From: Reticulitermes lucifugus
Taxonomy: Eukaryota > Arthropoda > Insecta > Blattodea > Rhinotermitidae
DNA length: 58,479 nt
Assembly: GCA_026260175.1 (NCBI GenBank)
Contig: JAKCWW010000203.1
Coordinates: 5,935 to 64,413, forward strand
Reading direction: 5' to 3'
The translations under genes were made by a program, and so were the position numbers. The notes beneath the pieces are model-generated. The model worked only from the letters and a program-made list of their open reading frames with translations. It searched no databases and was not told where the DNA came from. Shown one piece after another: positions 36,601 to 48,302 of this stretch; the first letter of the stretch is position 1, and the number at the start of each line of letters is the position of its first letter.

Positions 36601-37376
36601 ACAGTACCATTTGAAAGATTAGGCAGTTACGTGGTAACATGTTTGGTGACGGAAGCAGAAGACAGTTGTGAATGTCGTTTGAGAAACTCGGAGGAGGCAG
36701 AACTTGCGAACAACTTGTCTCTTCCAAGATGAGAGCGAGGGGGGGGGAGGTACCCTGTACATTGTAGTAGACACTGCTATTTGCATCGACAACAACATTG
36801 CGTTCACACGGCGGCTTTGGTTCTGATTAAATCCATTCAGTGGAATTCAAATTCAGTAGAAGTCGAGCGAAGCTGCTGCAAAGTGCCTGAGCTTTTGAAT
36901 TAATTCTTGCTTCAGCGCTGCTCAGGTGGAACATACGTTTCGGTGTAGAAACCAAACACTACGCTATTTTCATGTCCTATCACGACTTTTCGAAAGAGAA
37001 GCGTAAAAAATAACTTATGACGTTGCTGAGGCCTGTTAATCGTGTGTATTGATGTATGAAGTAATCACAAATACATGCACTGTCACTGTATTTAATTGTG
37101 CACTAGGGGGAGACAAGCACATAAACTCTCATTCCGAAAACTTACCCTGTTATGCAGCAGGAATTCAGGATTGTGGAAAAGCTGCAAGTATATCTGCCTT
37201 CCCATGAAAGCTCATTACAGTATATTCAAGGTCAAAAACAGAGCCTTTATAGAACACCAGTAGGCTTGCCTTGCAGTGTGTTGTAATGAAGCAGTTGTCA
37301 ATATTTTCCACGTCGTGTCTCGGTAAAACATATTACAGTATCTCATGCCACATAAAGTACACAAAATTATGTATTT
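36601..37376. other. No gene recognised
   Basis: A G-run (gggggggg) lies near 36741..36748. No supported exon. Confidence 0.4.
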
Positions 37377-37745
37377 TGTGTATGTATGTATGTATGTATG
37401 TAGGTATGTATGCATGTATGTATGCATGTATATATGATTGTGTGTATGTATGTATGTATGTATGTATGTATGTATGTATATATGATTGTGTGTATGTATG
37501 TATGTATGTATGTATGTATGCATGTATGTATGCATGTATATATGATTGTGTGTATATATGTATGTATGCATGTATGTATATATGTATGTACTATGTATGT
37601 AAGTACGTACGTATTTATGTATGTATGTACATATCTACCTATGTATGTAAGTACGTATTTATGTATGTATGTATGTACATATCTACCTATGTATGTTGTT
37701 CTGTATGTACGTATGTATACGTGTATAAGTATGTATGCATATATA
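37377..37745. repeat. GTAT tetranucleotide array with 48/60-bp higher-order pattern
   Basis: The (GTAT)n array is punctuated by variants. The marker tgattg occurs at about 37435, 37483 and 37543 (spacings 48 and 60). The marker ctacct occurs at 37635 and 37683 (spacing 48). All spacings are multiples of four. Long frames on both strands here are repeat artefacts. Confidence 0.92.
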
Positions 37746-37796
37746 ACAGGTATAGTGTAAGTTACGACTTGTAACGTCACGTGATGGAAGGTCAGT

Positions 37797-37821
37797 TTCC
37801 AGTCAAATGATTTGACTGGAA
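37797..37821. repeat. 25-bp near-perfect palindrome
   Basis: A 12-base arm TTCCAGTCAAAT and its exact inverse flank a single central base. It lies about 50 bp after the GTAT array. Confidence 0.85.
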
Positions 37822-38639
37822 GCATTTTTATTATTCATAGCTTATACGCAGTTTTTCTTCTTGTGATATATAACGTCCAAAAACTTGCCAGATATTTAAT
37901 TAATAAGGATATCGGCAGCAGGATATTGTTTCGTGTGGAATATGAAACAGCGTGTTTCGGTCTCTAGGTAAATTCGCTTTTATTTATTTCACAGAAAAAG
38001 TTTTAATGTACGCTGTCTTTATTCCTGAAAGCATTTAGTTGAATTCGTAGATTTAGAATAATAAAGTCTGTCGGCGGCAGCTTAGTTAAGAGCCTTGCCA
38101 AAAGTGTCCAAGAAATACGTGAAGACACACCACAGTTAAAACCCCAAGTTGTATTTGAAAAGAAATTTCCTCAATTAGAAATTCTTTGTACGTGCTTTAA
38201 CAGTGGGTGCAATATTATTTCATCCCCATGTGGATTTATAGCACACAGTAATATTCCTCTTAATTTTATTTCAAATGTAATATCCTTCCAGCTTGGATAG
38301 TACTTGTTATGGTTTTTTAATTACCAGTGATTGAATTGACGTTTTACAAGCTCATTGTAATAGAACCACATTTGGCCTATTTGAATTTGAAAAAGAGGCA
38401 GGTTTAAAAAACTGAGTAACACGCAATATCAGCATCTCGCATATTTAAACCTTTGAAGAATGAAAGAAAAGATCGTCAAATTACGTTCTTTTCTGACCAA
38501 CGCTGCGCGATAAGCGAAAGAGCATTTTTTGTTTGAAGTTTTCCAGTCTTAGCTCGATTTTGCTGCTAAGATTGGTATTGAGATGAAAAGGTTTATGGGC
38601 CACTGGCGGATACTGCCAGCAGACTACCTATGAACTTGA
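37822..38639. other. No gene recognised
   Basis: AT-rich, with no supported exon or repeat boundary. Confidence 0.4.
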
Positions 38640-38755
38640 AGAAAAACCTGTTCCACTGTCACTTTCTCCACCAAAGATCGCGCATGGACTGGCACGATAT
38701 TAAAGCCAGCCCTTCGCGGTGTAAAATGGCGAATCTCCTAGTCCATAGCACGTCT
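38640..38755 (-). mobile_element. SINE family 1, old diverged copy
   Basis: It is collinear with 1135..1237: cactttctccaccaaagatc, then gcatggactggcacgatatt, then agcccttcgcggtg, then tagtccatagcacg. Many substitutions place it among the oldest copies here. Confidence 0.55.
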
Positions 38756-38872
38756 TTGAGGACTAAACGTTGTCTAAACTATATATGTAAATAGAGTTTG
38801 TATTTCACAGAGAACATAACACCATCTGTAAAGCCAAAACTCATCACGTAATTCATTCAATCCGTAGTCAGT

Positions 38873-39215
38873 ATTACGACAGGTCCATAGCCTCTTCCAA
38901 AGCGAGTTCTCGACAGAGTGCGATCTAGTATTTCCTCTTTCAATTTCCACTATCAACTCGTTTCCTGGTCATCCAATAGCTGTTTATGTCTTCTTCCTCG
39001 TCTTCCCGTTCCATCTATCTTTCCTTCAATAACACGTTTTAGTAGGTAGTTTCTACGCGAGATGTGACCAATCCAGTTAGCCTTCCTACTTTTAATTTAT
39101 GTAGGATGTTCCTTTCCTCCTTGACCCTATGTAATACTTCCTCACTTTTACACGATCGGTTGAACCAATCTTCTCCATCATTCTCCAGCACCACATTTCA
39201 AAATATCAGGTAATA
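38873..39215 (-). mobile_element. Non-LTR retrotransposon family A, 3' end, broken
   Basis: It matches 25574..25910 in the same orientation: cctcttccaaagcgagttct, then cgatctagtatttcctcttt, caacctgg-type and gtcttcttcctcgtcttccc blocks. It then extends into the WCWRRM region (ttctccagcaccacattt). Confidence 0.72.
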
Positions 39216-39835
39216 TGGTTCCAAATATGTAACTTGCATTACGTACAGGATGTTGGCACGTTATAACATATGAGTACGGTCCTTACAGACATTTGTTAAC
39301 TTGATACAGCTGATTTACGTATTAGGTTATTAGGCTTCGATTGTGTCTGTCTATCTGTCGGATGTGTCCGATATGTCTGCTGTGAGCGTCAACAGCTTAT
39401 GCTGCGTTGACGGACATTACAGGCTGGTTCCAGAAAAAGAAGGAATTTTAAATGCTTGGCATATTACATGACAGATTGACTAAACCTCTTAAGTCATACA
39501 AAAGCCGGTGTTGATTTTCTGTCTTATTTGATATTTGAAAGGTCTCGGGTTCAAACACAGGCCAGATGACCCACTATCCTCATTTAGAAGACTAGATGTT
39601 CCTTAATCCTTCCATACAAATGCCGGGATAATGCTTCAATTCGGCTGCAGTCCCTTAGTTCCAAATTCTTTCCAGTTTATTATTATATACATTCGTACGT
39701 CCTGAGGAAATGAGATTTCGTGAAACATAACACAAATAATTTAATGAATAAATTAAATCGCTATGTATTTAACATCTACCACTCTTTCCAATACCAATTT
39801 TGTAGTGAAAATAAACCTTGTGAATAAGCAATCAT
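39216..39835. other. No gene recognised; possible SINE family 5
   Basis: At about 39535..39650, gggttcaaacacaggcc (B-box-like) is followed by ccttccatacaaatgccgg. The same order recurs at about 45255..45345, suggesting a further SINE family known here from two diverged copies. Confidence 0.35.
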
Positions 39836-40041
39836 ATACACCAATAAATGTAAATAATAGGTTTACAAACTGTACGTAAGTTTTAAAAACTCCTACATGT
39901 TTCGGCGCCGAGGCGCCATCGTGAAGTAGTCTCAAATACAAAGGAGCACAGTTTCTTTGTATTTGAGGCTTCCTGAGGATGTAATCTTTAAAACTTATGT
40001 ACAGTTTGTAAACCAATTATGTGCATTTGTTGGTATATATA
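39836..40041. repeat. Foldback repeat with one hammerhead-like core deleted
   Basis: Left arm 39836..39942, right arm about 39957..40041. Both share caaatacaaa, then gtttacaaactgtac(g/a)taagttttaaa. The left arm (minus strand) carries cacgat-GGCGCC-tc-GGCGCC-GAAACATGTAG. The right arm goes straight from cctgaggat to gtaatc, so the hairpin plus GAAA, about 19 bp, is missing. Confidence 0.7.
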
Positions 40042-40300
40042 TAAAATTAATTGTAAGATTAATGCACGGAATGAATTATATCATGCTTGTGAATAAGGGT
40101 GACAAATCTGTTAGTAGTAATCAGTTGAATGTGTCTCTTTTGACGAATTAATACTTATTTTTAGAATATGCACACCGTGTACCAGAAATACGCTATGAAA
40201 TTGTGCACAGGGGCAAAGTTTTTATGGGCTATATAGATTTCAGCCTTCTCATTCTGGCGATTATACCTCTCCTCCCCCCAGGTAAGGAGTGTATGGAGGG

Positions 40301-40524
40301 CAGGGCTGGCTGAACCCATTAGGCGAACTGGGTATTCTGCCTAGGACGGCAAGTTTTGTGGAGGAGGGTCACGAAGCAGGAATAACATTCTTCTTGCGGA
40401 AACACGATGACGTGAAGTTGTTCGTGGTGGAAGGAGGCGGCAAACTTGAGCTTCGTCTAGGGCGACAAAAAGACTTTGAGTCACCGCTGATTGCATTCAG
40501 CGGCTTGGTTTGAGCGCCGTTCTG
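40301..40524. mobile_element. Possible hAT-type element fragment
   Basis: It starts cagggctggctgaacccatt followed by aggcgaactgggtattctgcctagg, a layout common to hAT non-autonomous elements. A loosely inverted ggtttgagcgccgttctg lies near 40508..40524. No matching 8-bp target duplication was found, so the right end is doubtful. Confidence 0.4.
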
Positions 40525-42269
40525 GGTCAAAGTGTTGTGATACCCTTTTGTTTTGGATCGGATCGAAAAGTCAGTTTACTACTGCTTATATTAAAAGGTC
40601 ACATTGAAATACTCTTAAATTTGACCCTTTAACGACTGAATGTAATTTGAATTATATTTATAGATGCAGCTCATACCGCACAGTACACAAGATCTAGATT
40701 TTAAAACTGATCAGCTAATCTTGTATACGGAATAATTAGTGTTTGTTCAGAGAACCATACAAAACACATAAATGCAGTCTGTGGGCAGGGGTAGAATGTC
40801 TGAATGTTAAACCTAGTGGTACATGAAGTAACCACTAGGCTCTAAAACTTAAGGGTGTGGAAGTAGATATTGATTTGTTCTTGGTAACATTCGAATTCAC
40901 AGGGTGATCATAAAAATTAAGTCGACTAAGTTTTTTTATATTGTTAGCATAACTGACAGCGTCAAATTGTCGTCGTCGATGCGGTCGGCATTATAATCCA
41001 CATATCGACTTTGAAGAGCCACGGCATTCCACCAACCTCTTATTAATCTCAGATCCCTTCACTTTCATTACTTCCTGACTTCTTGTTAACAAGTTATGAT
41101 AACTTTCCAGTGCATACTGGTAGCTCTTGATATAAAATACGAGTAGCCTATATTCTCACCACTTCCAGCTACAGCTAAATATCAGTGAAGCTTTCGATTC
41201 CACGGATCATATATATATATATATAAACATGAACTGTGAAAAAAAGGGCACTTATATCTGTGGTTGTGAACAATCAGGAAGTCAAGGATTAAACCGTTTT
41301 CCTTTAGAATATGTTGAAAATGCATAAAATAATATAGATGCCATACCTGTGAGTGTTTGTATATCATTTCTAAACGATGATCGAAACGCTGATTGAATAT
41401 AATCACTTGAACATGTGCAATACAGTGGAAAAAGAGCACACTTTGTTATTGCCTACAAAGGAGACACTCACTACTCTTCGATGAATTTCTCTTCATTGGC
41501 AAAGATTAAAGAATGTGGAAGGTGTATTTAATTTTTAAAAAATGTTCTGATATTCAATTTTTGTAGGTAGACTTGAGACTGGTGATATTAGGAGGAATAA
41601 TTCTTAACTTGTTGTAATTAGAAAGCCCTTTTCATTTCCTAGATGTTCCTTGACTCCCTGTGAAGAAAGAAAAGCCCACTACTCAGAAGAGTCTGCTTCA
41701 AATGCTGAACCCGAACATTTATTCCTTTAGACGTAATTTGTAACTACTAAAACAACTCAGCAGCTAAAATTTGGCCTCTTTGCTGAATTTGAGTTGATGC
41801 TTTTTGATTGAACCTCTAATAGTCACAATAGCTTAACATACCTCTTATGTGTTCGCACTTGGGTAGATTTGACCTTTCAGTGCCTGTTTGGAAAGAAACA
41901 ATCTGCACTAAATTTTACCCAGTAGTCAGTAAAACTTTTCCAAGAAGATGTAATATTTCGGAGAGTTTAGTAGTACATAACTGCATTTAGATATTACATA
42001 TATTGTTCTTTTAATTGTTCCTTAGAAAGTTCTTTTTGTCAGTGATAGGAATTATATAAATTCAATTACTGAAGAGGAAGCATTAGTAGAACCAAATGCC
42101 CAGTTCTAATTAATTCTAGTATCCTCCCTAAAAGAACTCACATTTTCATTCCATAAGTTTCAGAACACAGAAGTCTGTATACACCAAGGCAGTACGTTCA
42201 TAAGCCATTTCACGGCTGAGAAGTCGATACAACTTTCTTCTGACGAACACAGAAACTTATCGATGTTGA
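40525..42269. other. Lmx1 3' UTR and downstream flank, no other gene recognised
   Basis: Directly downstream of the Lmx1 stop on the minus strand, so part of it should be 3' UTR. A short (AT)n run lies at about 41209..41225. No further exon was supported. Confidence 0.4.
41718..41723 (-). promoter_or_regulatory. Candidate polyadenylation signal for the Lmx1 transcript
   Basis: AATAAA is present on the minus strand about 550 bp past the Lmx1 stop codon. It is the first canonical hexamer I noticed downstream, but the region is AT-rich and the hexamer is expected often by chance. The true 3' UTR end is unknown. Confidence 0.2.
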
Positions 42270-42517
42270 TTATTGATCGACGAGAGTTGAATCCTCTCCA
42301 CAGAAATAAGAAGTTTGCATGGAGTACAGCCGGTCTATCGGGTTTAGACCCTGAAGAGGCGGCGCTTGTTGGTGTAGAAACATGTGGTTATGGTGATGAT
42401 GGTGATGATGATGTGGGTGGTGGTGGTTGTTGGATTCCAGTGACGCATTTCCACCCCCGTTGTAGGGATAGCTGATGAACCCGTTGTCCATTTTACTGTC
42501 GTCGTGTTGACTGCCCC
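42270..42517 (-). CDS. Lmx1: Lmx1-type LIM-homeobox transcription factor, last coding exon with stop
   Basis: This is the terminal coding exon of a LIM-homeodomain transcription factor, a nuclear DNA-binding regulator of neuronal and appendage patterning. It follows a pyrimidine-rich acceptor (gttttgtttacag) and starts with two bases completing a Gly codon, which matches the one-base end of the exon at 52577..52867. It encodes 81 full residues and ends at TAA (42270..42272). Residues 58-71 (42303..42344) read NPIDRLYSMQTSYF. The C-terminus of vertebrate LMX1A and LMX1B is almost the same (NPIDRLYSMQSSYF), and I know of no other family with this tail. Unlike the vertebrate proteins, which stop soon after this motif, this one continues for ten residues (CGEDSTLVDQ). 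Upstream lies a histidine run broken by Pro and Asn (about residues 31-44). The LIM domains and homeodomain must lie in exons beyond the right edge of the window. Confidence 0.85.
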
Positions 42518-42711
42518 CTGTAAACAAAACAAGCAAACACACACGTTTGAGACATGACCATTAGCTTTTATAGTATACACTGCGAAGGAAAACAAAACTT
42601 TACGTGAGAAATAACAAGTTTTAGTATACCAAGCGGATCTTAAGTTAACAGAATAATAGGGGAATATAGAGGGAACTATTATATGTTTCACAACTTTATA
42701 GCGGCAGAGCT

Positions 42712-42870
42712 ATGACGAAGGAGATTTGTCGCCGGCCTTTTACAGAAATGACGGGTTTGATCGCAGGCAGCTCGTGTGCATTCGGACACTGCAACATCAG
42801 GACAGGTTTTTCTCCAAGTACTTCTGTTTTCCCCATCAATTTAATTCCATAAGTGCTTCATACTTTGATT
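42712..42870 (+). mobile_element. SINE family 1, old diverged copy in the Lmx1 intron
   Basis: It is collinear with 34205..34365: gtcgccggccttttac, then gggtttgatcgcaggcag (decayed B box), then aggtttttctccaagtactt and ccatcaatttaattccataa. Confidence 0.55.
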
Positions 42871-45159
42871 CATCTATTATCGATGCTATATAATATTAGC
42901 CATTGACACAGTCATTAAGTAGAATAATGTTCTCTCTCTCTGTTTTACAGCACACTATAAAGCCAAACACGTCTTTTCGAGGCATTTTATCAATTAGTTT
43001 CCTAGTGTAGGGTTGAGTGCTTGATATTATTAGGCTAGTATGATTTAGTAAATTCAGAAAAGATGTGGTCTCTTCTAAGATCATATCATGACAAGCAGAT
43101 ATTAAAAATGTAACCGCAAGCCGATCAACCAGAAAGAGGCATCTTGCTGCTCGGCGAATATTAGAGTGGGCCCGCGGAACTGATAAACGATTTTAAGGGG
43201 ACGGATTGCTCTTCAGTACTAATGCATTGCATGGGCTAAAGTCCTTCTTAGAAGCTAACAGTAGCTCAGTCAGTATGCCTCATTGGCTGTCAAGGTTCCT
43301 TCTTATGTTCTCAAGATTCTGCAACTGATCGCTATTCTTAGATATAAGAATCTCGCCCACATTATATTAGCTTATAATTCATTTTAATTTTCTACGTCCA
43401 TATGTGCCTAGGCATTCAGAGTACAGTCTTAACTTTAGAATTTTTGGAAGACGTAATTTACTTTATTTTTTATTATATATATATATATATTAAGCCTACT
43501 TAATCATCTTTAAATTGCTTTTTTATTCTGACGACTTGAGAAAAAATTTGGAATTAATCTCAAGAATGGTGATAGGTTATAAATAAATTTTTAAGTACAA
43601 AAAATAATTTATTTTATTTATGGCATTACTCTTTTTCACCGAAAAATAATTTTAGTGGATTACTTAGTGCCAAATATTAAATGATTGCCTTAGCTGTAAA
43701 AAATGTATTAATTTTAATATGTACTGAGCGTATGTAATATAAAGGGAGTGTTTGATTTACAGCGTGCAAGATTCTCTTAACCAGAACTCTTTGAAACTGG
43801 GCAAGCAATTTCTGGCAAATGTCCCATTGCGTATATCAGCGAGAGGCGCAAAGTTAATTAACCATTGAGAGTTGTTTAAAATGACAAAATTATAATAATA
43901 AAATTCCTTGCAAATTAGTAAAAAATATTAATTAACATCAATAATAATAATAAAAGCTTGAAATAATATATGTGGAATTTAGCTCTATAGGTCTATTACA
44001 CGAAATAATTAACCATTCAAGTAAAATGGAATGTGATAAATAATGAGTCCATAATACCGAACGCCGTGGTGTCCCTTCATATCGGGAGAATGACAAAAAC
44101 AGACACTGAGTTGCCTCCACCAGAGAAACTCCTCTTGTGTTAAGGGCCATCACATTTTATATAATTATTTATTTATTTTCACTTAAATTCGATTTTGGTC
44201 AGTGTCCAGCCTTATACGTGATTGTGACAAAAAAATTGCTTATGAAATTAGCACACACTCTATTCCTACATGTCCCATTTTGACTGACATGTTATAAGCA
44301 ATTTGTAACTCTAAACCCCTAATAATTTTTGGCGATAGTAGGGATTTTAATTTTACACGTTTCTACAATTTAGGCTTTCACATTAAGGGAAGAACACAAA
44401 ACTTTAAACTGATTTTTTCATTTCAAATATATCTTTATTTTAGATTTTAAATAGAGTAGACTAGTACTTCAAAAATAGGTTTGTCTCACCCTCAGTAAGC
44501 AGTTGAGGGACGGAGTGAAGACATTACTGCTCTAAATTGACTCTTTTCCGATTAGATAAAACGAAGTCCTCAAACGGCAAACATAGGCTGGCAAAATAGA
44601 GGCAAGGATGTCTCTGTTATATGAAAGGTTATGCTGTATGCTATAAAATGAACCTATTAGACTTTATATGTCTATTTTGGGGAGCTGTTGAAAAGGGGGA
44701 TGAAATGTAATGGTTGTGACGGGATGGAGGAATAAGCACACAGCGTCGAACAAAATGCTACTATCTGCCAGTTCTCCATCTAATAACATAAGAACCAATA
44801 GTCTATCCCCTCGTGTCGTACCGTCCGATCACCATCAAAATCATCATGCTCCTCCTCTTTATCTCCAGTGAGCCCCGCCTTCACCATTGCCACAGTAGGT
44901 TCTCTGATAGTCATTTGTCTTCTTTAGCTCCCACCATTGATTCTCCATTCAAACTTCCGCTGTAGTCTTGGAAATTGAAAAGACTGCACTATAGAAGTCG
45001 GCCTATCTTCTTGCTATTATCCCTGCGTGCAACATTTTATATCGTAAAGCAGTCACCTTATTCCCGTCTGTTTCTTAAGTACAGGGGTGTCAATTAGAAG
45101 GATGGTGTCTCGGAAAATTTCTTAAATTCAGGTAAAATCGAACAACTTAAACTTATCGG
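42871..45159. other. Intronic DNA, no element recognised
   Basis: AT-rich. Contains a short (TA)n run near 43480..43494. A 40-bp stretch near 43215..43255 resembles the 3' tail of LINE family B in reverse. Confidence 0.35.
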
Positions 45160-45400
45160 TTAAGGCTCAGGTTTGTCTTTAGCATTTTTCGAGGATGAAG
45201 TATCAAACGTCGTCAGGAAGGCTTAGAATTCCTGCTTTGTAATCGGGAAGTCACAGGTTCAAAATTCAGCCTGTGTAGGCCTACCGGCTATCCGGACGGG
45301 TTCTTTGTGGTTTTGTCAGTCCCTCCAAACAAATGCCGGATTGTATATTATATTACTACCACCCACATCTTATCCATTAATTTTTCACGTATCTTATCAT
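45160..45400. mobile_element. Possible SINE family 5 copy
   Basis: caggttcaaaattcagcctg (B-box-like) is followed by ccctccaaacaaatgccgg, in the same order as at 39535..39650. The family is weakly supported by only two diverged copies. Confidence 0.35.
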
Positions 45401-45503
45401 TTTAACGCTATACAAACCAATTCAATTCTTTTTTTAGTCATCCTCTTCTACCTACTCCGGTTTCCCGTTTCAGTGTCGAGGTTTCTAATTCCTTTTGATC
45501 ACA

Positions 45504-45625
45504 NNNNNNNNNNNNNNNNNNNNNNNNNNNNNNNNNNNNNNNNNNNNNNNNNNNNNNNNNNNNNNNNNNNNNNNNNNNNNNNNNNNNNNNNNNNNNNNNN
45601 NNNNNNNNNNNNNNNNNNNNNNNNN
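45504..45625. other. Assembly gap, 122 N
   Basis: A run of N that cuts the 3' part off a SINE family 2 copy, of which only the head survives at the right edge. Confidence 0.98.
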
Positions 45626-45689
45626 CACGATCCTAGCAAGCGAGCGGTCGAAGACCCACGCCTTAGACCGCACGGCCACTGGATCGGCC
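45626..45689 (-). mobile_element. SINE family 2, head only (body lost in gap)
   Basis: gcaagcgagcggtcgaagac, then cacgccttagaccgcacggc and cactggatcgg match the tRNA-like head of the copies at 13631 and 27100. Confidence 0.8.
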
Positions 45690-46881
45690 AATTCAATTCA
45701 TAAAGTCGTTAAATATCCTAAGACAGTCCTAGGGAAAAAAACGAAACAATTAAGCATATTGGCAGGTTTATATGGTGTTTAAGTAGGATGTATGAACTGT
45801 ATAACTTATTTATAGCCTAATGACACAGTTGAATTATGTACGATGAACTGGAAAGGAGTAGAGAGGAAGGGATTTTGGTTCTGTCCCTACATTTAAGCTG
45901 CAGACCTGCGCAGGAGAAGACGGTCTTTAACATTAACTCAGTGACAGTAACTGTTGTGCACATTTTATATAAGCTTTTGTATTGATAGTTCTCTCTTTAA
46001 ATTTTGTTATTATGGGTTCAGTGACCGAGGTTTCAGATTTGGTTCTCGGCAGGCCTCAGAGAGTTTTGTAGAATGTTAAATATTTTGAGGTCACTGCAAA
46101 TATGTATTTCATCTTTCGTTGTGATGGCGATAACTAATGAATTATTGGAGCCATGAATGTGAAATGTTTTACGAAGACAGAATATAAACATGCCTATGTA
46201 TCATACACCATTTACTGTTTGCAGTATAATATTGTTCATACGGTAACAGCGTTGTACTCCTTCACAAATTTCACTTCTGCCGCTGGCGTACAGTATTTGC
46301 CATAAGTTATGCACCTGCATGTGCTTAAGCACTTTTTAAATCAGGAGATCTAGCTTTACTTGTGAGGTTATTATTAAAGTAATAAACAGTTGGGTCATCA
46401 ACCATTTCACAGAAACACACACTCTGGAATTCAGTAAAAATGAATCACACGCCAGCATATATAGAAGAAAAACTTTGCACTGCACTGTTTTCGCTTCCTT
46501 TATGATACGTCGAAAAGTCAGAAGCCATTGTTTTAAGAATAGGCAGTCCTCGCAAAAATTTTGATTGTATCGTACATGCTATTGTTGTGGAACAGCTTAA
46601 AGTTTTGTTTGTGCTGGTGAACTCTAAACCTACCTAAACTTCTTCGTGCAAAAAAGTTGTTACATCTGGGCACACTGTTGACAAAGGCTACTATATATTT
46701 GGGAATGTTTTACTAGATTCAAAGCCCATAAGCCACCCTGGTGGAGAGTACAATGCGATTCTTTTATAGATAAAAATTGCTGTTTTTGAGAGTTAAAGTT
46801 AACAATTACAAACAGGGCAATGATAGAAACTTTGTCATATTCGACAGAGACAGTGCTACTTCCTTAAAATTAATTAGAAGT

Positions 46882-47177
46882 GTAAGCTATCCCATTACAG
46901 ACCTGGATAGGCCCTTAGGGCTCCAGGAGGTTGAGTCTCCCAGAATCTCTAGACAATCGGCACATGAAGGTGGTAAGGTTGTCAGCCCTACTCACCGCCT
47001 GCCTTTACCTCCCAGGAGATATCCCTGGTACTTATGTCTGTTAGAGGCTGAGTCGACCCCAGGGCCGTAGTGCGACCGGAAGGATTATGTCAATGAAAAA
47101 TCCCTTGACCCCGTCGGGAATCGGACCCTCGACCCTCTGGCTTGTTGCGCAGTGCCTCAACAAAATGTGTCACCGCT
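46882..47177 (-). mobile_element. SINE family 3 (tRNA-derived), minus copy
   Basis: It matches 21106..21402 end to end (gtaagctatcccattacag, gcccttagggctccaggagg, gaggctgagtcgacccc). The tRNA-like head at the right edge is more diverged. Confidence 0.85.
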
Positions 47178-48302
47178 TATCCTTTTAGAATAATAATGAA
47201 AATAAATTAATGCAGAAGTACAATTGCACAGCTTCACAGCACTAACAATGACACACATACACATACACATAAATATATATTATTCTTGGCAAAGAATGCC
47301 CGAAATCGCCGTTTTGGCATCGTTATTCGAGTGGCGAATTTGCGTATTTATAGAAAAACATAAGAGATTTCATTCAGTGGATGTGAAAAAGAAAATTGTA
47401 TTCATATTTCTCCAGGGTCAGTAGTCTGGAGGCGCACTGATGGCCAGGTCTAGCATTCGCCAGCCCTCGCATACACGTACCTACAACGCGGCCACTTGAA
47501 TCTAACAAGGGCCCCTCCGTTTTAAGCTACATAAAACCAGTATATTTTATTCTTACATTAACTGAAGTGCTTAAAAGTGCATTTTCCATGTCTCAGTACA
47601 GACTCCTGTGTGCTAATACTTGGCTTCAGCTGCTCGGAAACTCCAGAAATTCGGCGTTCAGCAAAAAGCAAAATCAACGATCCAAGTGTTTAACACAAAT
47701 ACCAAAAAATGCAATCTTTACGAACGTTTCTTTATTTTTTAAGAAAGTTCCTAAGCTTGAATCGGTGTAGCCACTAGGCAAACGGCTGGAAAACAGAGCA
47801 AACTTGGTTGATTTGTCGACAGAAACAACAGATTTTTGTCTATCCCATAGCGCCCAGACTGTCCCAGGGGCTGATCCAGCCTTCTGATTTAATGGGTATC
47901 GGGGACCCTATCCTCGGGGCTACAGCGCCCGGGACATGAAACTCCCCATTCATATCCACGTGGTGTGGAGGTTAAGACTGGGTAGAGACATACCATCTCT
48001 CCCGCATTATGCGTTCATTTTGTGCCCGAGAACAACTTTGTCTTCACTTCCTAAAGCACCGCAACATTGAATTTATCTTTTGCGTATCGTCGTTCCTCTA
48101 CTTTCCCTCAAAGTGAGCCGACACCATTTGCTGTTTTTCCTCCCCTTATATCAGAATGTCTCTGTATTCCCGGCAGAGTGTCTCAAGTTTTCACAGTATG
48201 GTAGGGAAGACCCATTAAGTGTCAGAGTAACGGCAGCAGCACACTGCGGCAAGTCGCTTTCCTCTTCTTGCACAATCATCTCCCTGACTCTGCATCGTCA
48301 GG
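47178..48302. other. Intronic DNA, no element recognised
   Basis: GC-richer than its surroundings around 47820..47960. No supported exon or boundary. Confidence 0.35.

Noticed and set aside
37215..37825. Open frames of 116-167 aa on both strands rich in Tyr, Val, Cys, Met or His, Ile, Thr
   Set aside because: A tetranucleotide array read in any frame gives a 4-residue periodic peptide without stops. There is no gene evidence.
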